This document shows positions 34,123-45,292 of a stretch of DNA of 64,000 bases, piece after piece. Numbering within the stretch: the first letter of the stretch is position 1; every line of letters begins with the position of its first letter. The position numbers and the translations under genes are program-made. Source of the stretch: Piper betle (lineage: Eukaryota > Streptophyta > Magnoliopsida > Piperales > Piperaceae); NCBI GenBank assembly GCA_033002965.1, contig JAURVB010003522.1, forward strand, positions 1 to 64,000. Reading direction: 5' to 3'. The notes beneath the pieces are model-generated. The model was not told the DNA's origin. It saw only the letters and a list, made by a program, of their open reading frames with translations, and made no database searches.

Positions 34123-36953
34123 TGTAAAACCCGTGACTCGAGTCAGAGTTTTACGGGAGTGAACCAGTCGGTTCAACTGTCGGTTCGAGTCGAGTCAGCT
34201 TCATGGACCACGAGCTGAGTTGAGGCCAGCTGTGAGTTATGAGCGATGAGAGTCATGTATGCTCAAGTATACGATGATAACGTCAAAAAGATGATGAAAA
34301 ATGGGTTATCAAGTATATGGAGGTATGCAGTATTGATTGTTATTTTTATTTGATCGTAGAATATTTTTAGGGCCGAATGACGAATTAGGACGCGATATAG
34401 GTGAGTTTGGGTGGGTTATTAGTTATATAACATATCATTTGGATGTTGCTGTGTTCGTTTGATTTTATGGGATTTTTCCTAATTTTTTTGGATTTTTTTA
34501 GGATTTATTAGGAGATAGTTATTATTATTGACTCGAGTCGGAGTCGAGTCAAGTTTAATTTACAAAAATGCCATCGCACGCCCCTTCATCTTCCCCGACA
34601 CCTTCCCTTCCAAAACCCTAGCCGCCGCAGCCCCTCGTTCTCGTCGCCGCCGTCACGCCGCCGCCGACATTGTGCTGCGGCCAATCGATGCCGCCCCGCT
34701 CCACCGTGCAGTCGCCGTGCCGCCACGACCCACCCCTGCCACCGCCTCGCTGCCACGATGCCGGAATCGCCCCACGAGCCGCGACGCGCTCCCTCGAGCG
34801 ATTCGCCGCCGTCCGGGCCGCTCCGCCATCGCTGTGACCCGGACGACCACCCCCTCACCGTTGCCGACGTTTCCCCCATCCTCCCGACCACCGTCGAGGC
34901 CGGCCGGAGCCCTGATCGGAGCACACCGCCGCCCATTTTCAACGCCGCGGCCATTGCTACCTTGTTTGACACCACCATTGGACCAAGCTCGTCGAGCTGG
35001 TGCCGATAGACCCCTGATTGCCCCGTCCCAAATCATTGCCGGAAAACCGTCGGAATCTGCCGGAAAACACTGCCGGAACCGCCGAAAAATTGGATTCGTG
35101 GGAAATTTGCCGGATCATCCGCCAAACGCACCTGGTCCAATCTGATCGGACTTCGGACGCCGCTAGGTGCTGAATTCGAGTTTCGAGCCACGAAACGGAA
35201 ACCCTAGCCGTCGCCGATTTTCGACGACGCGAGGTATAATTTATTTTAATTTAATTATTTGAAAGTATTGATTATTAGAATTGCATGCTAGGATTGGTGA
35301 ATTGTATGTTATAATAATATATATAAATGTAGATTTGATTAAGGATAAAATATGAAATTTGTTTGATTGAGTGGTGTTAAAAATGGAGGCTAAGAAATTA
35401 ATTAGGGTAACTAGGTGATTATCATGATCTAATGCAAACTAGCCTAAGTAGACTTGCTAGAGTTGATATAGGTTAATGTGTGCTGATTGATGAGTGATTG
35501 TGTGGATTGGGTGTGCATGCTATAGGATGTGTGATTTATCATGCGGGCGTTAGTTTTTAGCTTGATTGTGTAGGTACGGTGTAGGAGCTCGCCGCCTAGG
35601 CGCGTGGACCTGTTTGGAGCTTCTACGATGTCCGTTTAGGACTCGTTCTCTGATTTACGCTACTCTATTGTGCATTTGATTTATCCTGTGCAGGATGAGT
35701 TAAGTGGAGTTTTATCGGATCCCACTTAACTAGGGCCATTTAGCCAACAGTTTTTTTCGGATTAATAACCCTCGAGGATGAGATCCCTCGAGTTTGTTTT
35801 CGAACTTCAGATCTAGCTCAAGTTGCCTTCAGGCCTATTGTATAAATCCCAACCCAGGCCTATATATGTATAATTTTCGCGTTTTCAGTGAGAGATGGAA
35901 TGAGGGTTACTTGCGGCCACGTCTTCAGATAGGGCGTGTGCCTGGAAGAGCGGGCTCTGGAGCTGGGGAGAACCCACTTCGTTCCCGAAGGATTTGGACA
36001 ACTCCACTTTTGAGTTCCTCAAACCCGGAGAAGTGTGGAGGTTTACGGGTACTGCAATGTAGCGCATGTCTAGACTTGTGGTTCAAAGGGTACTGAAGGC
36101 GACTGCCTGAGAGTGCTCGGCCTTTGTGCTCAAGGCCAGGAGTAATATGGAAGGTGCAGAGGGTGGTAATGAATGAAATTTGATGCGAGAAGCGATAGAG
36201 AAATGGCCAAGGTATGAGGATGAGAAAGAAAGGGGGACGTTGTCGACCCGAGGGCGACGGCCCGATGGCGACGGCTCCCGTATGTGCCCTGATGAGAGTT
36301 CTTGAGGAAGTATATGGTTTTGATTCAACAGGAGAGTTTGCTCTCCTGTGCCAGATTGATATTAGTTATTTTTTCGGGCCGGTAACACCCATTACTGACG
36401 GTTTTTCTATATATATGTAGGTGAGGAATGCAAGCGATGAAAGCTGTCGGGACTGCGGAGGAGCAGCACAGAACCACGCACACATGTACCTGCCGCGTGT
36501 AATGTATGTATAATAATGGTGTGTTATTGTTATGTAAAATGATAATTTTGATGTGTTCGCGTGAATGAATTACTGGTTATGAAACGAACTGATAAATATG
36601 AATGAGTAGGGAGCCTTGGAGTTCATACTCGGCTTAGGTAAAAACGAATGAGATAATGATTTAATGTCATGGTAGATTGTTATGTGTTATCGTATTTTCA
36701 TAAAATAGTATATATTTTCTTTTGGTTTCTCATTTGTTGTTTTGTCTTATTTTGCTTGTACATCATAGCATGCATGTAGGACTCCGTTAGAACCCAATCG
36801 TTCCCATTCATACATTTCATATTTGCATCTCCATCTTGAAATGCCGAGAGTAGATCCGGGTCGGCTTAACCAAATCTAGTAGATTAACGAACGGTTCGGT
36901 CGCCGGTGACATTTCCGGGTCGGTTTATAGGTGAGCCGAAACGGGGTGTTACA
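34123..36953 (+). repeat. Gypsy 3' LTR (2,831 bp)
   Basis: Starts TGTAAAACCCGTGACTCG after the polypurine tract and ends GAAACGGGGTGTTACA. It has short terminal inverted TGTAA..TTACA ends. It matches the solo LTR at 22467-25335 in reverse. The part 34560-35220 is G+C-rich with open frames on both strands, which I read as composition. Sequences around 36000-36300 recur in the related LTRs at 40.0-43.8, 47.6-48.9 and 61.0-64.0 kb. Confidence 0.93.
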
Positions 36954-37912
36954 ACAATAGCACATTATTATTTTCTACCAAAATATAAATAAGATATTTT
37001 TTCTTGCGAAAAACTATATCTGTCTATTTTTTAGATGAGTTTGTGACTCTAATCTAACTAGTAACGTGCTTGTGAGCATTGTTTTGAGCAGATAAAAATA
37101 AAATTATAATTACAATTATAATAAATAAAACTTGTTTAAAATTATAAAAATATTATTAAAAACCTTTACATAATAATTTTTTTCTCTCCGATACTTAAAT
37201 AAAGTTACATTGATAATTATAATTTTCAAACGTGAAGGAAAGTGTGTCCACTTTTGTAAGATTTTGTAAGCAATTTTGTCAGAAAAAAAATCATGTGCAA
37301 TTCAGGGAGAACAGTGATTATTAAAGAATTATATACACGGGCCCTACTCGAGAAGGGTAAAATTGGCATAAAAAGAAGTGTTGAGCACCCTGCTTCAAAC
37401 CACCCTCGCCAAGATCGGCGTCGCTCGCCGCCGGCGTAGTGGAGTAGTCTCCAGAAGCTCTGTACAAGACTGCAACTCTCTGTCGCGTTTGATTTACTTC
37501 TTCTTCGTCGGCGTCGGCGAAGAGATGGGGATTTTCGAGCCGTTTCGGGCTATTGGCTACGTAACCACCGCCGTTCCCTTCTCCGTCCAAAGACTCGGCA
37601 CCGTAACGTTTGTTACCGTCAGCATTGGTAAATCTTGGCAAGCTAACGATGTGAGTTTGATCTTCTTATTCTTCTTTTTTATTTTATTTTGGTCAGACAT
37701 AGGTTTTGCTGTTAATGTTCGTTGAGAAGAAACAATTTGTTATTTTCAGGTTCATTTATAGCTTAGGTTGGGGTTGCGGCTATACGATAAGAATGTTTTT
37801 TGAAAATTTTGGTGGTTGGGAGTGTTGGTAGTGGTCATGTTGTGCTTTTGAATGTATATTTTTGCCCTTTTTTTAAGAATGTGCGCTTGTGCGAACGTTA
37901 TTATTGCTCTGT
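36954..37912 (+). repeat. UTP21 promoter/exon 1/intron 1 duplicate, copy 2
   Basis: Second copy of the 959-bp repeat. It begins with ACAAT directly against the LTR end, and continues after 37912 into the rest of UTP21 intron 1, so this is the copy joined to the remaining UTP21 exons. Confidence 0.95.
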
Positions 37913-38796
37913 TTTACTTATTAAATGTGTTTGTGATTAGTGAAGTTGAATAAGCCTGATTTTATTTTTTTTCTGACAGTGTGCAAAGCTCTCATTGGTG
38001 CTAGCAGGTGATAATCATTTGATGCTTATTCATTTCTTTGTTATTTGAGAAAGATATTCGTTTTCTAGTCCGTTTAATTTCATTTGAATGCACGCGTCCT
38101 GATAATTCTAAAGGGGTGTTCTTCTATATTGTTTCCCTTTGAATGAAGGTCCACAGTTACCAAAGAAGATTCAAGCACTTGCATCTTTGTGAATTTTTAA
38201 TCTACAATTAATGCACATAAGATTTACAGATTTACGAAATGGACGGAGTTCAAAATCCATTTTCAAATATGAACTACTCAATTTGTTCGGCGAAAATGAC
38301 CTGAGCTTTATGCTAGCTCAAGCTATTTTTGTTCCTTTGTTCTCAGTTACTAAATTTACGGACTACATCCAAGGCTTGTCTCCTTCCAGTTTGGACTTGG
38401 AACTCCGCTTGCTTCGTATCATAGATGATGAGCTGCTGCAAGAAGCTGGGGAGAGGCCAGAGTTGCATCATAAAGAGCTTTTGTTGGACTATTTTACACA
38501 AGAAATTACACACCGAAGCAACTTTGAATTTGTACAAGCCGTGGTTAGATTGTTTCTCAAGGTATATGCTACACTAGCAACAAACTCTTAAGTAAATATT
38601 GAGGTTTAATTTGTCAACAAATTTATGACACTCTTTCAGATACATGGTGAAACCATCCGGAGACAATCTAGTCTATAGAACAGGGCAAAGAAACTCTTAG
38701 AAGTGCAGAGATCTGCACGGCAAAGGATGGACGAAATACTGCAAAACATTAAATGCTTGATTGGATATCGTAGTAATTCACAATTGTAAGCAAACA
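37525..38796 (+). pseudogene. UTP21: UTP21/WDR36 pseudogene with most of the WD40 core deleted
   Basis: Exon 1 37525-37650 (MGIFEPFRAIGYV), exon 2 37980-38007 (CAKLSLVLA), and the start of exon 3 at 38149 (PQLPKKIQALAS), which ends in TGA at 38190-38192. Right after this the sequence jumps to the C-terminal Utp21 domain: about 38211-38560 (FTDYIQGLSPSSLDLELRLL, LLLDYFTQEI, FEFVQAVVRLFLK), then the last exon from about 38640 (IHGETIRRQSSL, an in-frame TAG, then RAKKLLEVQ and a final TAA/TAG near YRSNSQL). The WD40 repeats between, most of the protein, are missing. UTP21 is normally an essential ribosome-biogenesis factor, so another copy must exist elsewhere. Confidence 0.92.
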
Positions 38797-38905
38797 AAAG
38801 TGTGTTGATATTCTGGATGCCTGCATTTGAGACCCCATCAGGCGGTTGACGAAATTTTAAGCTGTTCAGCTGCTTGTCACTCCATATGTATTGATGAATC
38901 AACAA

Positions 38906-39954
38906 AGATCAAAGCTGGTTAACTAAGAGCTTTGGTACTATGAGTTTTCCAAGGCAAATTTTCAGTCTCATTTGAATGCCCGTCATCATATCACCATACC
39001 TGTTTTTCAGAAGTTTTTCCTTGTGTTTTAGGAAACCAGGTGGGCCAGCTGAATTTTTGCCGTTGGACAGATTTCGATTTTGGAATGTACCTAGTGTACT
39101 TGCATAAACATTTTTTGTAATCCTTTTTAAATAGGACAATATTTTTATGTATTCATTTTATCAAATAAATTTGAAGGAAGTTGCCACAAAGGGGATAACC
39201 CTTAATGAGATGGATGTGGAGTCGGTGTAGTAATTTTTTATGGATGAAAATCATCCGTAAGGTCAAGGTATAAGGCTTTGTCGGAAGACTTAATCACAAT
39301 GAAGGGTGATAGTTGTTATTATGATTATTATGATTTTGGGTCTTGTAGCACCATTAGCTGCAACGTCTTGCAAATTGCTGTAGATTTAGATTAGGTTGGA
39401 TATAAAATAATGTCTCTCTTTCAAAGGTGTAAATTGCTTGCTTTTATAATAGAACTTATAGTCTCGTACCAATCCGATTAAGCGCCAAAATATTTGGTTT
39501 ATTAGTTATTTGGCTTCGTAATTATTTTAATACACGTAAAAGAAGTTAGGGTTAATAGTTTTGGATAAGATCTTCACTAGGTTTAGAAGAAAAAAAAGTG
39601 AGATCTACCAGGCTAGACCAAAGTGCACTACTATGTGAGGCCCCCCAAAGACATCTAAAAATAACAAGGAAAATTCTGGTGTACTTATCATCATTTATCT
39701 GCAGAAAAAGAGCACAAATATAGTTTTAATTGTATAGTTTGCCTCGAGAATTCAAAACCTGTCAGCTTAATCACTGTAAATTATAACAATATATTTTTAA
39801 TTAGTTTAGTAATTAAGAAAAGTATACTAAGCGGATTTTGAGGTACCAAACTGGAAAATTTTTTACTCAACTGACCGCACAAGATGTTCACAAGTACTGC
39901 TAAAAATAATGTATAACTGCGTACGCTTCATAAACTTTTATTGGAAGATGTTTT
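38906..39954. other. Downstream flank, AT-rich
   Basis: No gene or element was recognised between the UTP21 remnant and the next solo LTR. Confidence 0.45.
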
Positions 39955-39959
39955 GTACA

Positions 39960-42900
39960 TGTAACAACCCAAATCCTGTTCACGCTCATGAACCGAACTG
40001 GCATATTGCAGGCCCCAGTTAGGTCGGCTAACCTGAACCTAACTCATGCGGATCCAATCTCGACGTCTTAAGATAAAGATACAACTCACAATGCATTGAT
40101 GAATGCACAAACCCTAACATGGTACTATATGAATGACATGCAATTCAAAGTACACACCAATACCATTACGATCAAACTCAATAATAATTCTAAAATATAA
40201 CGGACAAAGTCTCCCCTAAAAGTGTAATTAGGGTCCACCCTGTCAAAACAACATATACCAATATATATACATATATCAACAATTTCAATCACACATAATC
40301 TAATATACTATATACTCGTTATGAAACTTGGGCCACACTTCCGCTGTGCACTCTGATCACATCTCACCTCTTGTCATCATGTCTTAGCTTTTCATCACGT
40401 CATAACATCATCTCATTGCATTTAATCATATCCTATCATGTCTTAGCATTTCACATCATTCACAATATAATAACATCATAAATAAAGTATTAACCACTCT
40501 ATCGACTGACATGTGTGCAAGTGACAACAGTGTTCTTCCGTCCAAGCTGGCTCCTCCAATTCGTAATTATTACCTATTATAATATAAAAACACGTCAGTA
40601 AAAAGTGTTAGTGGTTCGAAAAATAAAATAACTATAACAAGCTGGCTATGAGAGCAAACTCTCATATGAAAGAAAACATCATATACTCCACGTGAATACT
40701 CTGAAGGGTACTACTGAGTAGCCACTGGGCTGCAGACCTGGTAGCATCCCGAACTTACTGATCTGCTATTGCTGATGCCGCTCTCGACATTTTCTTACTT
40801 CATTTTCTGGTCTCAAATCCTAAGCCCTCTCTTTACCTCCACATTTCTCCTGACCTTGAGCACGAAGGCCGAGTACTGTCAGGCAGTCGCCTTTAATAAC
40901 CTTTGAACCACAAGTCCGGACATGCGCTATATTAAATAGTACCCGTAAACCTCCACGTTCTCTAGGTGTGATGAACTCAAACCCGGAGTTGTCAGGATCC
41001 CTCAGAAATGGAATAGTCCACTGGCACTAATCCAGAGCCCGCTTTGACTGTCACGGCATCCGCTCATGGTACGTGCAATTGGTTTCTCCATCTCTTGTCT
41101 CACTAAAAACGCGAAAACTATATATATATAGGGTTGGGTAGGGATTTATATAATAGGCCCGAAGGCAACTTGTAGTGGATCTTATTTTCAAAATCATCCT
41201 CGAGGGATCTTATCCTTGAGGGGTTATTAATTTGGAAAACTGTTCGGTTAAATGTCCTGAGTTAAGTGGGATCCAATAAAATGCCACTTAACACATCCTG
41301 CAAATAATAAAATAAACATACAATAGAAAAGAGCATAAAACAGAGACGAGTCCTAAACGGACCTGGTAGAAGCTCCAAGCGTGTCATCGTGCCTAGGTGG
41401 CAAGCTCCTACTTCGTACCTACACATCAAAACTAAATACTAACGCCCACTAACTAAATGATGCATCAAACTCAATGAACATCACACATAATGTAATAATC
41501 ATTCGTCACAATCAACAATCAATAATCATAAGTATGAAAAATAATTCCAACTAATCTTATTAACACAAATTTTATTATATTTCCTAAGTTACGTTGTACT
41601 CGATTATCATGTTCAAATTTACTTTACTTCATTAGATCACTTAACTTTCATTACCTGTTAACCACATCATACACATCTTTACTTCATTCACAGTCTGGCA
41701 TTCATCATGACAACTACTCAATTCTAGCATGCTATGCTAACAATCATCATCAATTTTAAATAATTAAATCAGAGGTAATTATACCTAACGTCATCGGCAA
41801 TCGGCGACGGCTAGGGTTTTGTTGCGCGTCTCGGAGCTCAAATTCGGCACTCGTCTACGTCCGAAGTTTGATCGGGTTCGACTGGATGAACTCCTCAGAA
41901 GATCCGACGAATTCCAGCGAATCCAATTTTCAGGCGGTTTTCCGACAGGTTTCAGTAGTTTTTCGGTAGCTTTCGGCAGTTTTCTGGCAACAATCGCCTA
42001 CGGTGTCTACTGGCCGGAAAGTGGTCATATTGGGTACCATTGGAACCGGCTCGGCGAGTTCGATGCATCTATGGCACCGACCTGGTCGGTGGAGGCGGCA
42101 GCTCGCCGGAAAATGGCCAAAACAAAGCGACGGCGATGGGTGAAGAAATCCGGCCGATCTGGGCGGTGATGGCCTCCGTTCCGGTCGGGAAAGATCACTG
42201 GAGGGTCGAGGGTGTCGAGGCTACCCCTTGATCGTGGCGATGACGGTTGCCAGCGGCGGAATCGGCAATGCGACCGAAACGTAGCCGCAGAGATTCCGGC
42301 GTCACGGCGGCCTGGCAGCAGCCGGGGCTGGTCGGGGCAGCACGACAACACTGTGACGTGGGCCTGGCGGCGATGATCGGCAGCAGGCCGACGTCGACGG
42401 CGGTGGTGGCGATAAAGAAAAGGTGGCGGCGTGGCTAGGGTTTGGATGGGGAAGGAGGAAGAAAGGTCGGGGTAGTGAGAAAAACAACTGGGTGGTAATA
42501 TTGTAAATATTATTTGACTCGTGTCCAGCTCGAGTCAAGAATAATAACTAAGGCGTATTAAATCCTAAAAAATCGGAAAAAATCTCATAAAAATCGGAAT
42601 CGATTTTCGAGGGAGTCGGAATCGGAATTAGAATCGGTCTAAATCGGCCAGGAATTGTTTCAGTTGAATTGGTCCAAATTAGTCATATACAAAAAATTGA
42701 CAACTCATAACATACATACCTGAAATACATAATTATATAATTTTTGAACATAAATACACAAATTTATAATTTAATACAAGTATAAAAGAGCATCACAATT
42801 TATCATCACAATACCTCAATGTCATAAGTATAATATTTGATATATCATCATTTATGCTATATCAAATAATAACAACAAGATATTAATATAAGTCCAAAAA

Positions 42901-43795
42901 ATGAATGTTCAGCATAATTTTACCTACGAATTTGCACTACACATATCATAAAATTTGACATATAAATTTGATCATGAATCCCAAATCAGCAATGAAAAAA
43001 ATTTGTGAAGCCTAGCCAACAATTTGCACATCTGGTTGGAGCTGAGGTGAATTCGTTCCAACTTTGTGAAGCACAGCCAAAAAATTTGTGAAGCATAGCC
43101 AATAATTTGCAGATTTAATTTTAAAAAAATCCAACTTTACACGAATCGGTCGGAGCTGAGGTTGGAGGCCTGGTCGGCGGCAAGTCTGGCAGCCACTGCG
43201 CTGTCGGCCGACCACACGTCGGAGGCGAGGTTGCGAGGGCGGAGGCGAGGTCGGTAGTCAGGTCGGAGGGCCGGTCGGCGGTGATTTGTGCAACAGTGCT
43301 CTCACGTTCACATGGCCGAATCAGTCCAGCCACACGTTGACAACGACATTACGAGGGCGGAGGCGAGGTCGGCAGCCCAGTCGGAGTTGAGGCCGGAGTC
43401 GGGGACGCACGGCAGAGGGTGGAAATGCGGCGGCAGAGTGGGGGAACGGGTTAACGTTAGGTTTTTAAAATTAAAATTTCAATTTTACCCATGCTTTAAT
43501 AATTTAATAAATATCATATTTAGGGTATTTTAGTAATTTACCCAAAAAACCGATTCTTCCCGATCTACCCTGATTCCAAATCGGAATTAATTCGGTCGGA
43601 ATTCGGGTAAATTGGCCGAGTTAGGCGTCGACCAATTCAACCCCAAAATCGGATTGGCAGGCTGCCGATCCGATTCAAATCGGCCGATTCCATTCGGAAT
43701 CGGCTGATTCGTGCAACAGTGGACTCAACTCAAAAATAACGATTGAACTGATCGGTTCTTAATATAAAATCTTGGTTCGAATAGTGAGTTTCACA
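39960..43795 (-). mobile_element. Solo gypsy-type LTR interrupted by a hAT-like element
   Basis: The plus strand starts TGTAACAACCCAAATCC and ends TGAGTTTCACA. Perfect 5-bp target duplications GTACA lie at 39955-39959 and 43796-43800. Read on the minus strand it is related to the LTR starting at 61032 (for example AACCGATCAGTTCAATCG against its first 100 bp). About 1.13 kb at 42590-43718 is the TGTTGCA element, and part of the LTR's U3 region is missing at that junction. Confidence 0.88.
42590..43718 (-). mobile_element. hAT-like TGTTGCA element, copy 2
   Basis: Inverted relative to copy 1. Its outer end ATTCGTGCAACA at 43718 is intact; the other end lacks the terminal TGTTGC and starts at about 42590 (CATAAAAATCGG). 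It shares the GAGGGAGTCGGAATCGG subterminal words, the G+C-rich ACCGACC-type repeats and an internal copy of the terminus (TTTGTGCAACAGTG at about 43284). No transposase is present. Confidence 0.8.
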
Positions 43796-43800
43796 GTACA

Positions 43801-45292
43801 TGCTGCCCGTACACGCCCCTAAATTGCGCCTAGTAATAAAAAGGGTTGAAAACGGATGCCTTACCTACGTTTTCTAGGGTTTTTAGCTGAGGCATTTACA
43901 GGGGCGGGGCGTGTATACTGTATACCATTGCATGTGCAAAAGTGGCCCTTTTATATAGACCAATAATGTTAGCCATCTTATGGATGCAGATTTTGGAAGG
44001 GTGGTTCCCCCGAAGAGTTAGAACTTAAAACTGTAACTAATACAGTAGCTTTTGCAATGAATAGGGGTCGGTGCCCCATTACAATTACAAGCTTTACAAA
44101 TTGTTTGGCTCTCATCCAAAGACTTTGTCGTTGTCTGTTTGCTACCCGTTATAGATAGGCATAGGGTTATATATATGAAGAACAATATTTTTATTTTATT
44201 AGGTGGCGTGATCATTCGAGGAACAGCGTCGCACATCAAATGGCAAATTATATAAGACATCATGGCATAAGAAGTTGTAATTATGTAAGACATCATGACA
44301 TCAGTGGGTCTGTGATGCTTCCCTTCTGTAAATTATATCAGTTATTATAAATAATATGTAACTTGCTTTGAAAAAATGTCAGCCATCCCTAGCAATTTGC
44401 AGATGTATATTTTTTCAAAGCAGATTTTCTTGATACACGGTAACCTAGTCTAGTGTATACGTAGACGTAGCCATGGCAGACCATGCATTGTACAACAGGC
44501 CATGCACACGGGGCCCACCGATCCAGGGGCATTTCGGTCACATAAAAAGCGACGCCTGTTTAAATCTGATGCTCAAACACTCAATTTGTAGGCCCCAGCG
44601 TCTCCGCCGCCGTCGTTCGGCTTGCATCTCCGGCCGCGCCGCCGCCGCCGATCCCTCAGACAAACCAGAACAAGCGAGATCACTAAAGGTTCGATCGTCT
44701 TCTCTCAAGAACATCTGCATTTGATCAGTTATCGCTATCTTTCCTCCGCGCATGGCCGCCGTCTTGTGTATCTGTTTTTGCACTTGTTGATGCTGTTGTT
44801 GTTTTGAATGTGGGATGGGTGTGTGGTGAGGAAAGTGCTGATTTGTTATCCTTTTTTTGTCAATTCCTGATAGAGTGCGATTATAATGGAGTATGGTAGA
44901 ACTTTTTTTGGAGGTGTAATCTAGACCCGAGGGTTGTAGTTGTTGTCATGGACGGGCGATGCGATGCGTGGTTTTGTTGGATCCGACTTTTTTGTGACCT
45001 ACATTTACTCCTTTTTTTTCTTGGTAGATACATTGTTCCTACAAATGGATCTCTTTTTGATCCCGTGATAAAACGATATTGTTGCTGTCAATATCCGAAA
45101 TTCAGATATAGTTGTGTTCAAATGTATTTCGGATGTCCATTGTTACTATGGCATTGGGACATACTGTAAGACTTGTTAGTTAGTCATGATCTATTTTCGG
45201 ATTTGATGTCTTTGTGGGAAATTATGAAAATGCGATCTTTTGTGGGTCTGATCATATCTGATATAGTTTTTTTCTTCACCAAGTTTACACTG
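43801..45292 (+). other. Upstream region of the uridine-kinase-like pseudogene
   Basis: 43801-44470 is AT-rich with no feature. A G+C-richer stretch at 44580-44700 (GTCTCCGCCGCCGTCG, ending at a possible donor AAAGGTTCG) looks like a 5' UTR exon, and a long intron would follow to the first coding exon at 45293. This reading is an inference from the usual layout of such genes. Confidence 0.4.

Larger units (their letters stand above)
29414..36953 (+). mobile_element. Tekay/Del-type Ty3/gypsy retrotransposon lacking 5' LTR
   Basis: Internal region 29414-34122 plus one LTR at 34123-36953. The 5' LTR and tRNA primer site are missing; the element's left end is fused to UTP21 intron 1. The chromodomain and the 3'-end signature TTTCGAGGACGAAATTTTT just before the polypurine tract AAGGAGGGAAGG are typical of the Tekay/Del chromovirus clade. 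ACAAT directly after the LTR (36954-36958) equals the sequence at 28455-28459, consistent with a 5-bp target duplication. Gag is frameshifted, protease is missing and pol is open. Confidence 0.9.

Noticed and set aside
34528..35145. 205-codon frame inside the gypsy LTR, with counterparts at 24256-24896
   Set aside because: Both strands are open over the same interval, and the sequence is low-complexity R/P/A-rich inside an LTR. Composition explains it.
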